The notes: generated by a model not told the origin, from the letters alone. Positions 48,842-57,726 are shown, numbered from the stretch's first letter. The stretch: DNA of 64,000 nucleotides from Streptomyces sp. WMMB 322 (GCF_900090145.1 NZ_FMHI01000006.1:62001-126000); one strand, 5' to 3'. Numbers and translations: made by a program.

Positions 48842-49972
48842 TCAGCGCCCGGAGTCGGCCTCCGCTTCCTCGCGCTCACCCTCCGCGATCGCGTCGGCGA
48901 CCTCCGCAGTCCTCTCCGCTTCCTCCGCGGCGAACCGTTCCGCGTCCAGCTTCTCGGCGATCTCCTCGTCCTGCGCCATCAGCAGATCCAGGTTCTGGTT
49001 GCCCATCTCGAAGACGCCCATGTCGAGGTACGCGCGCTGGAGCCGCTCGCCCCACAGCCCGATGTCGCGCACGCACGGCACGATGCGGCTGAAGAGCAGC
49101 TGCCGGAAGAGCTTCAGGAAGTCCGACTGCTCGCTGAAGGTCTCCGCCTCCGCCTTCGGGACCCCGAAGTTCTCCAGCACCTCGACGCCCTTGAGGCGGT
49201 CCCGCATGAGGTAGCAGCCCTCGATGACGAAGTCCTCGCGCTCCCGCAGCTCGGCCTGAGTCAGCTGCTTGTAGTAGTCGCGCAGCGCCATGCGGCCGAA
49301 GGCGACGTGCCGGGCCTCGTCCTGCATGACGTAGGCGAGGATCTGCTTGGGCAGCGGCTTGTTCGTGGTGTCGCGGATCATGCCGAAGGCGGCGAGCGCC
49401 AGCCCTTCGATGAGCACCTGCATCCCCAGGTAGGGCATGTCCCAGCGGGAGTCGCTGAGGGTGTCCCCGAGCAGCGACTGGAGGTTGTCGTTGATCGGGT
49501 AGACCATCCCGACCTTCTCGTGCAGGAAGCGCCCGTAGATCTCGGCGTGCCGGGCCTCGTCCATGGTCTGGGTCGCGGAGTAGAACTTCGCGTCCAGGTC
49601 GGGGACGGACTCCACGATCCGCGCCGCGCAGACCATCGCACCCTGTTCACCGTGCAGGAACTGGCTGAACTGCCAGGAGGCGTAGTGCTGCCGCAGGTCT
49701 GCCCGTTCGGCCTCGTTCATCTTGTCCCAGTAGGACGTGCCGTAGAGCGACATGGCCTCGTCGGGGGTGCCGAGGGGGTCCTTGGGGTCGACCTCGAGGT
49801 CCCAGTCGATGCGCAGCTGCCCGTCCCACTGCTTGTCCTTGCCCTTCTGGTAGAGGGCGAGGAGACGGTCGCGGCCGTCGTCGTAGTCCCAGCTGAAGCG
49901 GGCGGCCCCCGAGGCCGGCACCTCCCACTCCCCGGCTCCCGGGCTGTTGACGTAGAGGTCGTGCGTGGTCAT
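48842..49972 (-). CDS. Ferritin-like diiron protein (R2-type)
   Basis: The 376-residue protein has a ferritin/ribonucleotide-reductase-R2-like four-helix core. HGEQGAMVCAARIVES carries the first metal Glu, TMDEARHAEIYGR the ExxH pair, LIEGLALAAFGMIRD the third Glu and MQDEARHVAFGR the second ExxH. The C-terminal 40 residues are an acidic coiled-coil tail. It probably binds two irons and activates oxygen; substrate or partner is unknown. AGGAGG precedes the ATG at 49972. It is divergent from a second diiron gene (AurF-like) across a 241-base region, which suggests a joint function. Confidence 0.85.
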   Translation of the reverse strand: MTTHDLYVNSPGAGEWEVPASGAARFSWDYDDGRDRLLALYQKGKDKQWDGQLRIDWDLEVDPKDPLGTPDEAMSLYGTSYWDKMNEAERADLRQHYASWQFSQFLHGEQGAMVCAARIVESVPDLDAKFYSATQTMDEARHAEIYGRFLHEKVGMVYPINDNLQSLLGDTLSDSRWDMPYLGMQVLIEGLALAAFGMIRDTTNKPLPKQILAYVMQDEARHVAFGRMALRDYYKQLTQAELREREDFVIEGCYLMRDRLKGVEVLENFGVPKAEAETFSEQSDFLKLFRQLLFSRIVPCVRDIGLWGERLQRAYLDMGVFEMGNQNLDLLMAQDEEIAEKLDAERFAAEEAERTAEVADAIAEGEREEAEADSGR

Positions 49973-50213
49973 GGACGCCTCCTGACTCCGGGATGCTGGG
50001 TTCCCGCCCGGGCCAATCAGGGCCCATTGGCAGGCAGTTGGCAGGCTCACACGGCTGTTACCGCGGGGTCAACAAATCCTGCGCAATGTGTGTCGCGGGG
50101 ATTGACTCGCTTGCTGACACGCAGTCTCATAAGACGCTGACGACCTTGCGGTCTCCCCGGAGCCGGGGATCCAGGGGAAGTAACCTTCGGTAACTCACGA
50201 AGAGGTGCCCAGC

Positions 50214-51170
50214 ATGACGATCACCCCCGACACGGCCACCGACGACAAGACCGGGATCCAGCCGCTCCGGGACGCCCTCGGCCTGCTCAAGGACCGCGAG
50301 CAGGTCGCCGAGCGCCTGCTGGACTCCTCCAAGAAGCACTCGTTCGACCCGGACGAGGAGCTGGACTGGGACGCTCCCTTCGAGGAGGGCAAGTGGTTCT
50401 GGCCGCCGGAGCTCGTCTCGCTCTACGACACCCCTCTGTGGAAGCGGATGTCCGAGGAGCAGCGCCTCGACCTCGCCCGCCACGAAGCCGGCTCGCTCGC
50501 CTCCCTCGGCATCTGGTTCGAAGTCATCCTCATGCAGCTGCTGGTACGCCACATCTACGACAAGCCGCTCACCAGCAGCCATGTGCGCTACGCCCTCACC
50601 GAGATCGAGGACGAGTGCCGGCACTCGAAGATGTTCGCGCGGATGATCACCAAGAGCGGAGTGCCCGCGTACCGCGTCTCCCGCCTGCATCACAACCTGG
50701 CGCGGCTGCTCAAGTCCGTCTCCACGACGCCCGGGTCGTTCACCGCCACGCTCCTCGGCGAGGAGATCCTCGACTGGATGCAGCGGCTGACCTTCCCCGA
50801 CGAGCGGATACAGCCGCTGGTGCGCGGTGTCACCCGCATCCACGTCGTCGAGGAGGCGCGGCACGTGCGGTACGCCCGCGAGGAGCTGCGCCGCCAGATG
50901 GTCAGCTGCCCGCGCTGGGAGGCGGAGTTCACCCGCATCAGCTCGGGCGAGGCGGCCCGCGTCTTCTCGATCTCCTTCATCAACCCCGAGGTCTACACGA
51001 ACGTCGGCCTTGACAAGCGCGAGGCGATGGCCCAGGTAAAGGCCAGCGGCCACCGCCGCGAGGTGATGCAGACCGGCGCCAGGCGGCTCACCGACTTCCT
51101 GGACGAGATCGGCGTCATGCGCGGAGTGGGCCGCAAGCTGTGGGTCAGCTCGGGTCTCCTGGCCCGGTAG
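50214..51170 (+). CDS. AurF-like diiron oxygenase family protein
   Basis: The 318-residue protein shows an AurF/p-aminobenzoate N-oxygenase-like helical fold. ARHEAGSLASLGIWFEVILMQ holds the first Glu, ALTEIEDECRHSKMFARM the ExxRH pair, and HVVEEARHVRYAREELRR the last Glu/His set. Such enzymes oxidise amines or other substrates with a diiron centre. GAAGAGG lies eight bases before the ATG at 50214. It is divergent from the ferritin-like gene and followed after 36 bases by a TetR regulator on the same strand. The substrate is not known; no biosynthetic genes flank it. Confidence 0.85.
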   Translation: MTITPDTATDDKTGIQPLRDALGLLKDREQVAERLLDSSKKHSFDPDEELDWDAPFEEGKWFWPPELVSLYDTPLWKRMSEEQRLDLARHEAGSLASLGIWFEVILMQLLVRHIYDKPLTSSHVRYALTEIEDECRHSKMFARMITKSGVPAYRVSRLHHNLARLLKSVSTTPGSFTATLLGEEILDWMQRLTFPDERIQPLVRGVTRIHVVEEARHVRYAREELRRQMVSCPRWEAEFTRISSGEAARVFSISFINPEVYTNVGLDKREAMAQVKASGHRREVMQTGARRLTDFLDEIGVMRGVGRKLWVSSGLLAR

Positions 51171-51194
51171 GGACCGGCCGGGAGGCGTCCCGGT

Positions 51195-51200
51195 TACGCT
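51195..51200 (+). promoter_or_regulatory. -10-like element, leaderless geometry
   Basis: TACGCT ends six bases before the ATG of the TetR gene, with no ribosome site between. No clear -35 was found. Confidence 0.4.
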
Positions 51201-51206
51201 CATGGG

Positions 51207-51962
51207 ATGAGCAGCAGCGGCACGGCACCGGCGTATCGCAGGCTGAGCGTGGACGAACGGCGTACGCAGCTGATCGGCACCGCGCTCGGCCTCTTCGCCC
51301 ACAATCCGCCCGAGGACGTCTCCCTCGACGACGTGGCGGCCACCGCCGGCGTCTCGCGCCCGCTCGTCTACCGCTACTTCCCGGGCGGCAAGCAGCAGCT
51401 GTACGAGGCGGCGCTGCGCACCGCGGCCGACGAGCTGGAGCAGTGCTTCGCCGAGGCACAGACCGGGCCGCTCACGCAGCGGCTCGTGCGGGCGCTGGAG
51501 CGCTACCTCGCATTCGTCGACGAGCACGACGCCGGTTTCATGGCGCTGCTCCAGGGCGGCAGCGTCGTACAGACCTCGCGCACGCACGCGATCGTCGACG
51601 AGGTGCGCCGCACGGCCGCCGACCAGATCCTCTTCCACCTCGGCTACGAGCCCGGAGGCAGGGAAGCGGGGCCCCGGCTGCGCATGACGGTCAGCACGTG
51701 GATAACGGTGGTCGAGGCCGCCTCCCTGATGTGGCTGGACCAGGGCAAGCAGCCGCCGGTCTCGGAACTTCGCGACTGGCTGCTGGACCACTTCGTGGCG
51801 CTGCTGATGGCGTCCGCCACGAGGGACACGGAGACCGCCCGCATCGTCCGGCACGCCCTGGACCTGGAGGAGGGCGACGGCCCGGTCGGCGAACTGGCCC
51901 GGCGGATGCTGCCCGTCGTCGGCGACAAGGGCCATCTCCTGGACGTACCCGGCAGCTGCTGA
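51207..51962 (+). CDS. TetR family transcriptional regulator
   Basis: In this 251-residue protein the N-terminal helix-turn-helix is DERRTQLIGTALGLFAHNPPEDVSLDDVAATAGVSRPLVYRYFPGG with the tail KQQLYEAAL (about residues 12-70). The ligand-binding domain has RYLAFVDEHDAGFMALLQGGS, typical of the TetR_C group in Streptomyces. The ATG at 51207 has a -10-like TACGCT six bases upstream, suggesting a leaderless transcript. It could control the diiron gene 36 bases upstream or an unlinked target. There is no palindrome at its own promoter to prove autoregulation. Confidence 0.88.
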   Translation: MSSSGTAPAYRRLSVDERRTQLIGTALGLFAHNPPEDVSLDDVAATAGVSRPLVYRYFPGGKQQLYEAALRTAADELEQCFAEAQTGPLTQRLVRALERYLAFVDEHDAGFMALLQGGSVVQTSRTHAIVDEVRRTAADQILFHLGYEPGGREAGPRLRMTVSTWITVVEAASLMWLDQGKQPPVSELRDWLLDHFVALLMASATRDTETARIVRHALDLEEGDGPVGELARRMLPVVGDKGHLLDVPGSC

Positions 51963-52025
51963 CCGGAGCGGGACCGGACGGCCCGGGAACCGGACAGGCC
52001 GGCAACGGAACCGGAAGGGCCGGGG

Positions 52026-52062
52026 CCGGAAAGGGACCGGACCGGAAAGGGACCGGACCGGA
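52026..52062. repeat. Tandem CCGGA-rich repeat before soxR
   Basis: The 16-bp unit CCGGAAAGGGACCGGA occurs twice in tandem followed by a partial third. The surrounding 51963-52080 contains many further ACCGGA copies. Non-coding. Confidence 0.8.
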
Positions 52063-52110
52063 GGTAACGGGGCGACCGGAACCGAACTTAAATGATTCTT
52101 GAAGAAGGCC

Positions 52111-52116
52111 TATTCT
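52111..52116 (+). promoter_or_regulatory. -10 element of soxR, leaderless geometry
   Basis: TATTCT ends six bases before the soxR ATG. The preceding 18 bases (52087-52104, CTTAAATG then ATTCTTGAAG) resemble a degenerate SoxR box (CTTCAAG half on the minus strand), which would suggest autoregulation. Confidence 0.45.
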
Positions 52117-52122
52117 GGCTCC

Positions 52123-52599
52123 ATGTCCACGCAACTGTCCTGGCAGGCCAAGGAGGCCACGGTCGGCGAACTCGCCGAACGCGCCGGAGTGGCCACCTCC
52201 GCGCTGCGCTACTACGAGCGCGAGGGGCTGATCCACAGCCGCCGCACCCCGGGCAACCAGCGCCGCTACAGCCGTGACACCCTGCGCCGGGTCGCCTTCA
52301 TCCGCGCCTCCCAGCGCCTGGGCATGCCGCTCGCGGCCATCCGTGACGCGCTCGCGCTGCTGCCGGACAACCGCACACCGACCCGCGAGGACTGGGCGAG
52401 GGTCTCGGAGTGCTGGCGGGAGGACCTCAACCAGCGCATCAAACTGATGACGCAGCTGCGGGACCACCTCACCGAGTGCATCGGCTGCGGCTGCCTCTCC
52501 CTGGAGCACTGCGCGCTGGCCAATCCGTACGACAAGCTCGGCGAGGAAGGCCCGGGCCCGCGCTCCCTCGCGGGCTGCGCCTCGGACGAGTGCGGCTGA
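52123..52599 (+). CDS. soxR: Redox-sensing MerR-family regulator SoxR
   Basis: In this 158-residue protein the MerR helix-turn-helix is TVGELAERAGVATSALRYYEREGL with the wing RRTPGNQRRYSRDTLRRVAFI. The coiled coil is followed by the 2Fe-2S motif CIGCGCLSLEHC (C119, C122, C124, C130), spacing CX2CXCX5C, which is diagnostic of SoxR. In Streptomyces SoxR responds to redox-active antibiotics rather than superoxide and activates oxidoreductase and export genes. The ATG at 52123 lies six bases after TATTCT, so it may be leaderless. The C-terminal tail (GCASDECG) adds two cysteines, common in actinomycete SoxR. Confidence 0.95.
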   Translation: MSTQLSWQAKEATVGELAERAGVATSALRYYEREGLIHSRRTPGNQRRYSRDTLRRVAFIRASQRLGMPLAAIRDALALLPDNRTPTREDWARVSECWREDLNQRIKLMTQLRDHLTECIGCGCLSLEHCALANPYDKLGEEGPGPRSLAGCASDECG

Positions 52600-52626
52600 A
52601 CCGGAAGACGGAGGCGGGAGCAGGGC

Positions 52627-52893
52627 ATGCGCAGTGAGGAGAGCGTCTTCGTCGGGGGGCCGCTGGACGGCCGCGTGCTGCCCGTGCTCACCGGGGCCAA
52701 CGGCCGTCCGCCGAAGAGCTACGAGGTCCCCGTCCCGCCCGCGGAGGACGACGGCCCCACGGTGGTTCACGTCTACCGGCTGGAACCCGCCGCCTTCACA
52801 CGCCGGCTCGGCATCCCCCGCGGCTGGCGCTACGTGTACGAGCCGGAGGGACGCCCTCGCGGAAGGCTCCGCTGGCCCTGGAGCCGCGGCTGA
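52627..52893 (+). CDS. Small hypothetical protein downstream of soxR
   Basis: The 88-residue protein was not recognised. It contains [16 protein letters not shown], a turn-rich beta pattern, [15 protein letters not shown] and a basic C-terminus ([11 protein letters not shown]). There are no membrane segments or cysteines. The ATG at 52627 is preceded by GGAGGCGGGAGCAGGG, 27 bases after the soxR stop, so co-transcription with soxR is likely. Confidence 0.65.
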   Translation: MRSEESVFVGGPLDGRVLPVLTGANGRPPKSYEVPVPPAEDDGPTVVHVYRLEPAAFTRRLGIPRGWRYVYEPEGRPRGRLRWPWSRG

Positions 52894-53069
52894 GCCCCGG
52901 CCCCGCACGGACCGCACACGGCATCCGGCCGTGCCGCACCCCGGGACGCCGGCGGCACGGGGCGCGGGATACCCCTAGCACATCCGTGACGTTTTCTGAG
53001 CCTGACGTGAAGTTTGCGAAGAACTGCGACGGTTCTGTTCGCCCCGTCCCCTTGCACACTCTGTGCGCC

Positions 53070-53075
53070 TAGGCT
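53070..53075 (+). promoter_or_regulatory. -10-like element before kinase-like gene
   Basis: TAGGCT lies seven bases before the GTG at 53083. The spacing again suggests a leaderless transcript. TTGCAC at 53052 is only 12 bases away and is a poor -35. Confidence 0.35.
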
Positions 53076-53082
53076 GCCGAGC

Positions 53083-53946
53083 GTGATCCAAGGGATGGCT
53101 GGCCTCGGTAGCACAGACCCCCGGCAGGTGGGCCCGTACCGCCTTCACGGCGTACTCGGCGACGGCCGTATGGGCACCGTCTACCTCGGTCGGGGGGCAC
53201 CGCGGCGGGGCGCGCGCAAGCAGCTCGTCGCCGTGCGCGCCCTGCGCCCGTACCTGCTCCGCGACCGGCCGCTGCGCGCACGCCTGCGGCAGGAGATGGA
53301 GGCGGCTGCGAGCGGCGTGCGCAGCGAGTACGTCGCCGACGCGGCGGGCTGCGAACTCGACGGCGCCCAGCCCTGGATAGCCAACGCCTTCGTGCCCGGC
53401 GTCTCCCTCGAAGCCCTGATCTCGAAGTACGGCCCCATGCCGGAGTCGTCGGTGCGCGCTCTGGGCGGCGCGCTCGCGCGGTCTTTGACGGCCCTTCACG
53501 CGGCCCGCATAACGCACCGCGACCTGGGCCCCCACAACGTGCTGCTCGCCCTCGACTCGCCCCGCGTCGTCGACTACGGCCTGGCGCTGGGCAACATGAG
53601 CGGGCCGGCCACCGACGAAATGGCCGACGACGTCTTCGACCTGGGTGCGACCCTCGTCTACGCCGCCAGCGCCCATCAGCCCTTCGCCGGGAACATGCTG
53701 CCCATGGCACGCGAGGACCCGGACCTGACGGGCGTTCCGGACGGGCTGTGCCCCGCGCTCTTCGCATGCCTGCACAAGACCCCGGAGTCCCGTCCGCCCC
53801 CCAGCGTCCTCACGCACGCACTCGACCTCGCCGACACGGCCGAACTTCCCGCCACGGACTGGCTGCCCGAGTCGTTCGTGCACGAGATCGGGCACGCGAC
53901 CGAAGCGGCCCGCCGCCTGACGGGACGACGTCTCTTCGGCCGTTGA
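53083..53946 (+). CDS. Protein-kinase-like protein with VAIK lysine replaced
   Basis: The 287-residue cytoplasmic protein has an N-lobe YRLHGVLGDGRMGTVYLGR (glycine-rich loop), VAVRALRP where the ATP-binding lysine is R52, the catalytic loop HRDLGPHN (D147, N152) and DYG (164-166) for DFG. The C-lobe is short and ends with a helical tail (SFVHEIGHATEAARRL). There is no transmembrane or PASTA segment. The lysine change suggests weak or no kinase activity, although nearby K46 could substitute. A GTG at 53083 or an ATG at 53095 could start it. Confidence 0.78.
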   Translation: MIQGMAGLGSTDPRQVGPYRLHGVLGDGRMGTVYLGRGAPRRGARKQLVAVRALRPYLLRDRPLRARLRQEMEAAASGVRSEYVADAAGCELDGAQPWIANAFVPGVSLEALISKYGPMPESSVRALGGALARSLTALHAARITHRDLGPHNVLLALDSPRVVDYGLALGNMSGPATDEMADDVFDLGATLVYAASAHQPFAGNMLPMAREDPDLTGVPDGLCPALFACLHKTPESRPPPSVLTHALDLADTAELPATDWLPESFVHEIGHATEAARRLTGRRLFGR

Positions 53947-54105
53947 CGCAGCTCCGGCCGCGCCCCGTACTGCGCGCCGCCGCACGGGCGACGCCCCGGG
54001 CACCCTTCGGGTGAGCGGCCCGGGACGGGAGCGGGGGAACCCCGCCGGTAACAAGCGCCGCCGTGCACGATCGCTCGGGTAGCGAGTCGGATCGGAGGCG
54101 AGCAG

Positions 54106-55209
54106 GTGTCGCATCTACGAGCAGCACATTCCGTCACGGCCGGGGCACTGGTCACGGTGGTGGCGGCAGCGCTCGCCCTCCAGCCCCTTCCGGCGGCGGC
54201 CGACCCGGGCGACAGGCCCGTCAGCGAGCTGCTGCGCGAGCTGCGGCAGATGTACGAGAAGACCGAGTCGGCCTCGGACGCGTACAACCGGACCGCCGAG
54301 AAGCTGAAGCGGCAGCGCAAGCGCACGGACGACGCGGAGAAGGCGCTCTCTTCGGTGCGTGCGGCACTCGCCGAGTCACGCCGGGAGGCCGGACGCCTCG
54401 CCCGTCAGCAGTACCGGCGCGGCGACGTCGGGCTTCCGCCGGTCGTGCAGCTGCTGCTGGCCGAGAACCCGCGGGCCCCCATGGACGGACTGCACCTGCT
54501 CACCCGTGCGGCGGGCCGCCAGGCTCTGACCGTGCAGCGGCTCCGAGCGGGCGAGAAGAGGCAGCGTCAGCTCACGGCACGCGCACGCAAGGCGCTGGCG
54601 AAGCAGCAGCGGCTCGCGGACCGCAAGGAGAAGCAGCGGGATACCGTGCGCACGCGGCTGCGCCGGGTCGAACGCACCCTGGCCTCCCTCTCCGACGACC
54701 GGCTGACGCGGCTGCGCGCCCTGGAGAACTCGCAACAGGCAAACACCCAGCGCACGTTGATGTCCTATAGGGGACTGCAGGGCCCGAAGGTGCAGAGCCG
54801 ACCCTCACGCACCGGAGCGGAAGCGGTGCGGTTCGCGCTGCGGCAGATCGGCAAGCCCTACCGGTCCGGGGCCGCGGGTCCGGCGGCGTACGACTGCTCG
54901 GGGCTCACCTCGAAGGCGTGGGGCCAGGCCGGCCGCTCCATTCCGCGCACCAGCCAGGGCCAGTGGCGGAGGCTGCGGCACGTGCCGCTGAACAAGCTGC
55001 GCCCGGGCGACCTCGTCGTCTACTACAAGAGCGCCTCGCACGTCGCCATGTATGCCGGACGCGGCAAGGTCGTGCACGCGCCGCGGCCGGGTTCGCAGAT
55101 CCGGCTCTCCCCGGTCGGCGCCATCCCGTCCGTGCGGGGCGCGGTGCGGCCCGACGCGGGGAAGCGTCCGCCGTCCGACCATGGCCGCACGCAGACGCCG
55201 CTGCGCTGA
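54106..55209 (+). CDS. Secreted coiled-coil NlpC/P60 endopeptidase
   Basis: The 367-residue protein has a signal peptide (VTAGALVTVVAAALALQPLPAAA), a long charged coiled-coil region (about 40-215) and a C-terminal NlpC/P60 domain. Catalytic Cys is in AYDCSGLTSKAWG (about residue 264), His in SASHVAMYAG (about 309). GKPYRSGAAG precedes the nucleophile as in RipA-type D,L-endopeptidases. It would cut peptidoglycan stem peptides during growth or division, with the coiled coil keeping it in check or binding a partner. GGAGGCGAGCAG precedes the GTG at 54106. Confidence 0.88.
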   Translation: MSHLRAAHSVTAGALVTVVAAALALQPLPAAADPGDRPVSELLRELRQMYEKTESASDAYNRTAEKLKRQRKRTDDAEKALSSVRAALAESRREAGRLARQQYRRGDVGLPPVVQLLLAENPRAPMDGLHLLTRAAGRQALTVQRLRAGEKRQRQLTARARKALAKQQRLADRKEKQRDTVRTRLRRVERTLASLSDDRLTRLRALENSQQANTQRTLMSYRGLQGPKVQSRPSRTGAEAVRFALRQIGKPYRSGAAGPAAYDCSGLTSKAWGQAGRSIPRTSQGQWRRLRHVPLNKLRPGDLVVYYKSASHVAMYAGRGKVVHAPRPGSQIRLSPVGAIPSVRGAVRPDAGKRPPSDHGRTQTPLR

Positions 55210-55388
55210 GGGCACTCGAGCCGGGCGGCACCGGCGTCCACCGACCGCGGGCGGGTTCCCCTTCCCCGCCCGTGACGGGCCGCCGCGCCGGATGGCCGGC
55301 GCGGCGGCCGGACCGTGCCAGGGGCGGTGCTCCCGGGCCGCGACGAGCGAACCGGGACCGCGGGCCCGGGCCGGGGCACGCGCGGGCG

Positions 55389-56645
55389 TCAGCCTCCCGC
55401 GACGCTGCCCAGGTAGGCCTCGGCCTTCGCCGGGTCGTAGAGGTACTCCTCGAAGTCCGCCGGGTTGTTGAAGCCGTTGGCGAACCGGTCGGCGACGGGC
55501 TGGAGCTGCCCGGCCGCGCCGATCACATTGAGCACGTGCTCGGGCGGCGGGGCCAGCATCGCGTTCGTCCACTTGGTGGTGTGCTGGACGTCGGCCCAGA
55601 AGCGGTCGAACGTCTGCTGCATCCACTCCTCGTCGAAGGGCTTGTCGCCGCGCTCCAGGATGGACGCGAGATAGGCGGCAGCGCACTTGGAGGCGGAGTT
55701 CGAACCCTGGCCCGTGATCGGGTCGTTGGCGACGACGACGTCCGCGACGCCCAGCACGGCGCCGCCGTCCGGCAGCCGCCCCACCGGCTTGCGCACCGTC
55801 GGCGCGTACCGCCCGGAGAGCGTGCCGTTGGCGTCGGTCAGCTCGACCTTCGTGGCCCTCGCGTACTCCCAGGGCGTGAACTGCTCCATGAGCTCCAGGG
55901 TCTTGGCGAGCTGCTCGTTCGGGTCCTTGATGCCCTGGAAGACATCGAGGGGCCCGCCGGGGATGCCTTCCCAGAAGAGGATGTCGCAGCGGCCGGACGT
56001 CGTCAGGCAGGGCATGACGAACAGTTCGCCGACGCCCGGCACCAGGTTGCAGCGCACCGCCTCGGTGTCCGGGTGCTCGGGACGCGGGCCGAGTCCGTTG
56101 ACGTAGCTGACGGCGAGGGCGCGCTGTGGTGTGTCGTACGGGGAGCGCTCCGCGTCCCGCTCGAACATCGAGACCAGTTCGCCCTTGCCGGCCGCGACGA
56201 GCACCAGGTCGTACTTCTTCGCGAAGAAGTTGAGGTCGGAGACGGCAGCTCCGTGGATGACGAGCTGGCCGCCGCGCTGCGCGAAGGTCTCCATCCAGCC
56301 GGACATCTTCACGCGCTGGTCGACGGACTGCGCGTAACCGTCCAGAATTCCGAGCCAGTTGATGGCGCGCTGGGTCTCACCGGGACCGTGCACGGACTCC
56401 GGGTCGGCCACGGAGACGCCCAGGCCCTCGACCTTCGGGGCCTGGTTCTCCCAGAAGTTGACCTCGATGTCGCGCTCGTTCTGCAGCGCTGTGTGGAACT
56501 GCATCTGCGTCGACATGACGCGTCCGCCGCGTATCTCGTCCGCCGTGCGGTTCGACATAACGGTGACCTCGTAGCCCTGGGCCTGCAGGCCCAGGGCCAG
56601 CTGGAGGCCTGCCTGGCCGGCTCCGACAATGAGTATCTTCCGCAT
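55389..56645 (-). CDS. Styrene/indole monooxygenase-type FAD-dependent oxygenase
   Basis: The 418-residue flavoprotein has a Rossmann N-terminus (ILIVGAGQAGLQLALGL, residues 4-20) and the StyA-like features SNRTADEIRGGRVMSTQMQF, GLGPRPEHPDTEAVRCNLVPG and GVADVVVANDPITGQGSNSASKCAA. StyA enzymes epoxidise styrene or indole using FADH2 from a separate reductase. No styB-type reductase gene is adjacent. It lies 48 bases behind cvnD on the same strand and probably belongs to the conservon transcript, like the P450 genes that end some Streptomyces conservons. Confidence 0.88.
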   Translation of the reverse strand: MRKILIVGAGQAGLQLALGLQAQGYEVTVMSNRTADEIRGGRVMSTQMQFHTALQNERDIEVNFWENQAPKVEGLGVSVADPESVHGPGETQRAINWLGILDGYAQSVDQRVKMSGWMETFAQRGGQLVIHGAAVSDLNFFAKKYDLVLVAAGKGELVSMFERDAERSPYDTPQRALAVSYVNGLGPRPEHPDTEAVRCNLVPGVGELFVMPCLTTSGRCDILFWEGIPGGPLDVFQGIKDPNEQLAKTLELMEQFTPWEYARATKVELTDANGTLSGRYAPTVRKPVGRLPDGGAVLGVADVVVANDPITGQGSNSASKCAAAYLASILERGDKPFDEEWMQQTFDRFWADVQHTTKWTNAMLAPPPEHVLNVIGAAGQLQPVADRFANGFNNPADFEEYLYDPAKAEAYLGSVAGG

Positions 56646-56693
56646 GGCGGTCTCTCTTCTCCGTTACGTAGTGCAGTTCCGCGCCGCGCCGGA

Positions 56694-57335
56694 TCAGGCG
56701 GGCGTGACGTCCAGTGCGTGACTGACCAGCGCGAGCAGGGACTTCAGTACCGTGGCCCGCTCACGCGCATCCATGATCACAACTGGCACGTGCTTGGGGA
56801 CGGACAGGGCCTCCCGCACGTCCTCGGCCTCGTACGCGGTGGTGCCCTCGAAGTGGTTCACCGCGACGACGTACGGATACCCGCAGCTCTCGAAATAGTC
56901 CAGCGCGGGGAAACAGTCCTCCAGGCGGCGCGTGTCCGCCATCACGACGGCACCGATGGCGCCGCGCACGAGGTCGTCCCACATGAACCAGAAGCGCTGC
57001 TGCCCCGGCGTGCCGAACAGGTAGAGCACCAGGTCCGATTCGAGGGTGATGCGCCCGAAGTCCATGGCCACCGTGGTGGTGGTCTTCTCCGGGGTCGAGG
57101 TGATGTCGTCCTCGTCCTCGCTGGCCTGCGTCATCAACGCCTCGGTCGTCAGCGGCTCGATCTCGGAGATCGAACCGACGAACGTCGTCTTGCCGACGCC
57201 GAAGCCGCCCGCCACCACGATCTTGGTGGATATGGGGGCGTGCGAGAGATCCTCCTGCCAGTCCTTCACTCCGGGTGCGGTACCTTCCGCATTCCTCACT
57301 TCTTCCACGACCGGCTCAGAGCCTGCGAAGTCCAC
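56694..57335 (-). CDS. cvnD: Conservon small GTPase CvnD
   Basis: The 213-residue ATP/GTP-binding protein has the P-loop GGFGVGKTTF (about 43-52), TTTTVAMDFGRI and LFGTPGQQRFWFMWDDLV (G3-type), and NHFEG in the G4 region. It is the MglA/Rab-like GTPase of Streptomyces conservons. GTG at 57335 overlaps the end of cvnC by 20 bases with AAAGGGTG upstream. It acts with CvnA, CvnB and CvnC in a membrane-associated signalling complex resembling a eukaryotic G-protein switch. Confidence 0.93.
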   Translation of the reverse strand: MDFAGSEPVVEEVRNAEGTAPGVKDWQEDLSHAPISTKIVVAGGFGVGKTTFVGSISEIEPLTTEALMTQASEDEDDITSTPEKTTTTVAMDFGRITLESDLVLYLFGTPGQQRFWFMWDDLVRGAIGAVVMADTRRLEDCFPALDYFESCGYPYVVAVNHFEGTTAYEAEDVREALSVPKHVPVVIMDARERATVLKSLLALVSHALDVTPA

Positions 57336-57726
57336 CGAGCACCCTTTCCAACAGCGCACGGTCGGGCCGGTCGCTGCCGTGCCCGGTGCCGTGAACGCGC
57401 ACCCGTCCCTGGTCGGCGAGGTCGCTGAGCAGAACCCGTACCACACCCAGAGGCATCTTCAACAGTGCTGCGATCTCCGCCACCGAACGCATGCGGCGGC
57501 AGAGTTCGACGATCGCCCGCATCTCGGGCATGACCCGGTCACGCAGGCCGCCGGAGGTCAACTCCGGCCGCTCCTCCGGGGCTTCGATCGCCGCGACGAT
57601 CGTCTCGACCAGCAGCACATGGCCGAACCGGGTACGTCCTCCAGTGAGGGTGTACGGGCGGACTCTCTTGGACTTGCCGCTCTCACGTCGAACGGGCAAG
57701 GGGGGCGGGGAAGAAGCAGGTGTCAC
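57316..57726 (-). CDS. cvnC: Conservon DUF742 protein CvnC
   Basis: The 136-residue protein has RVRPYTLTGGRTRFGHVLLVETIV at residues 21-44, the DUF742 signature, then a winged-helix-like part ELCRRMRSVAEIAALLKMPLGVVRVLLSDLADQG. The GTG at 57726 overlaps the cvnB stop by four bases. In conservons it links the roadblock protein to the GTPase. Confidence 0.93.
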   Translation of the reverse strand: MTPASSPPPLPVRRESGKSKRVRPYTLTGGRTRFGHVLLVETIVAAIEAPEERPELTSGGLRDRVMPEMRAIVELCRRMRSVAEIAALLKMPLGVVRVLLSDLADQGRVRVHGTGHGSDRPDRALLERVLGGLRRL

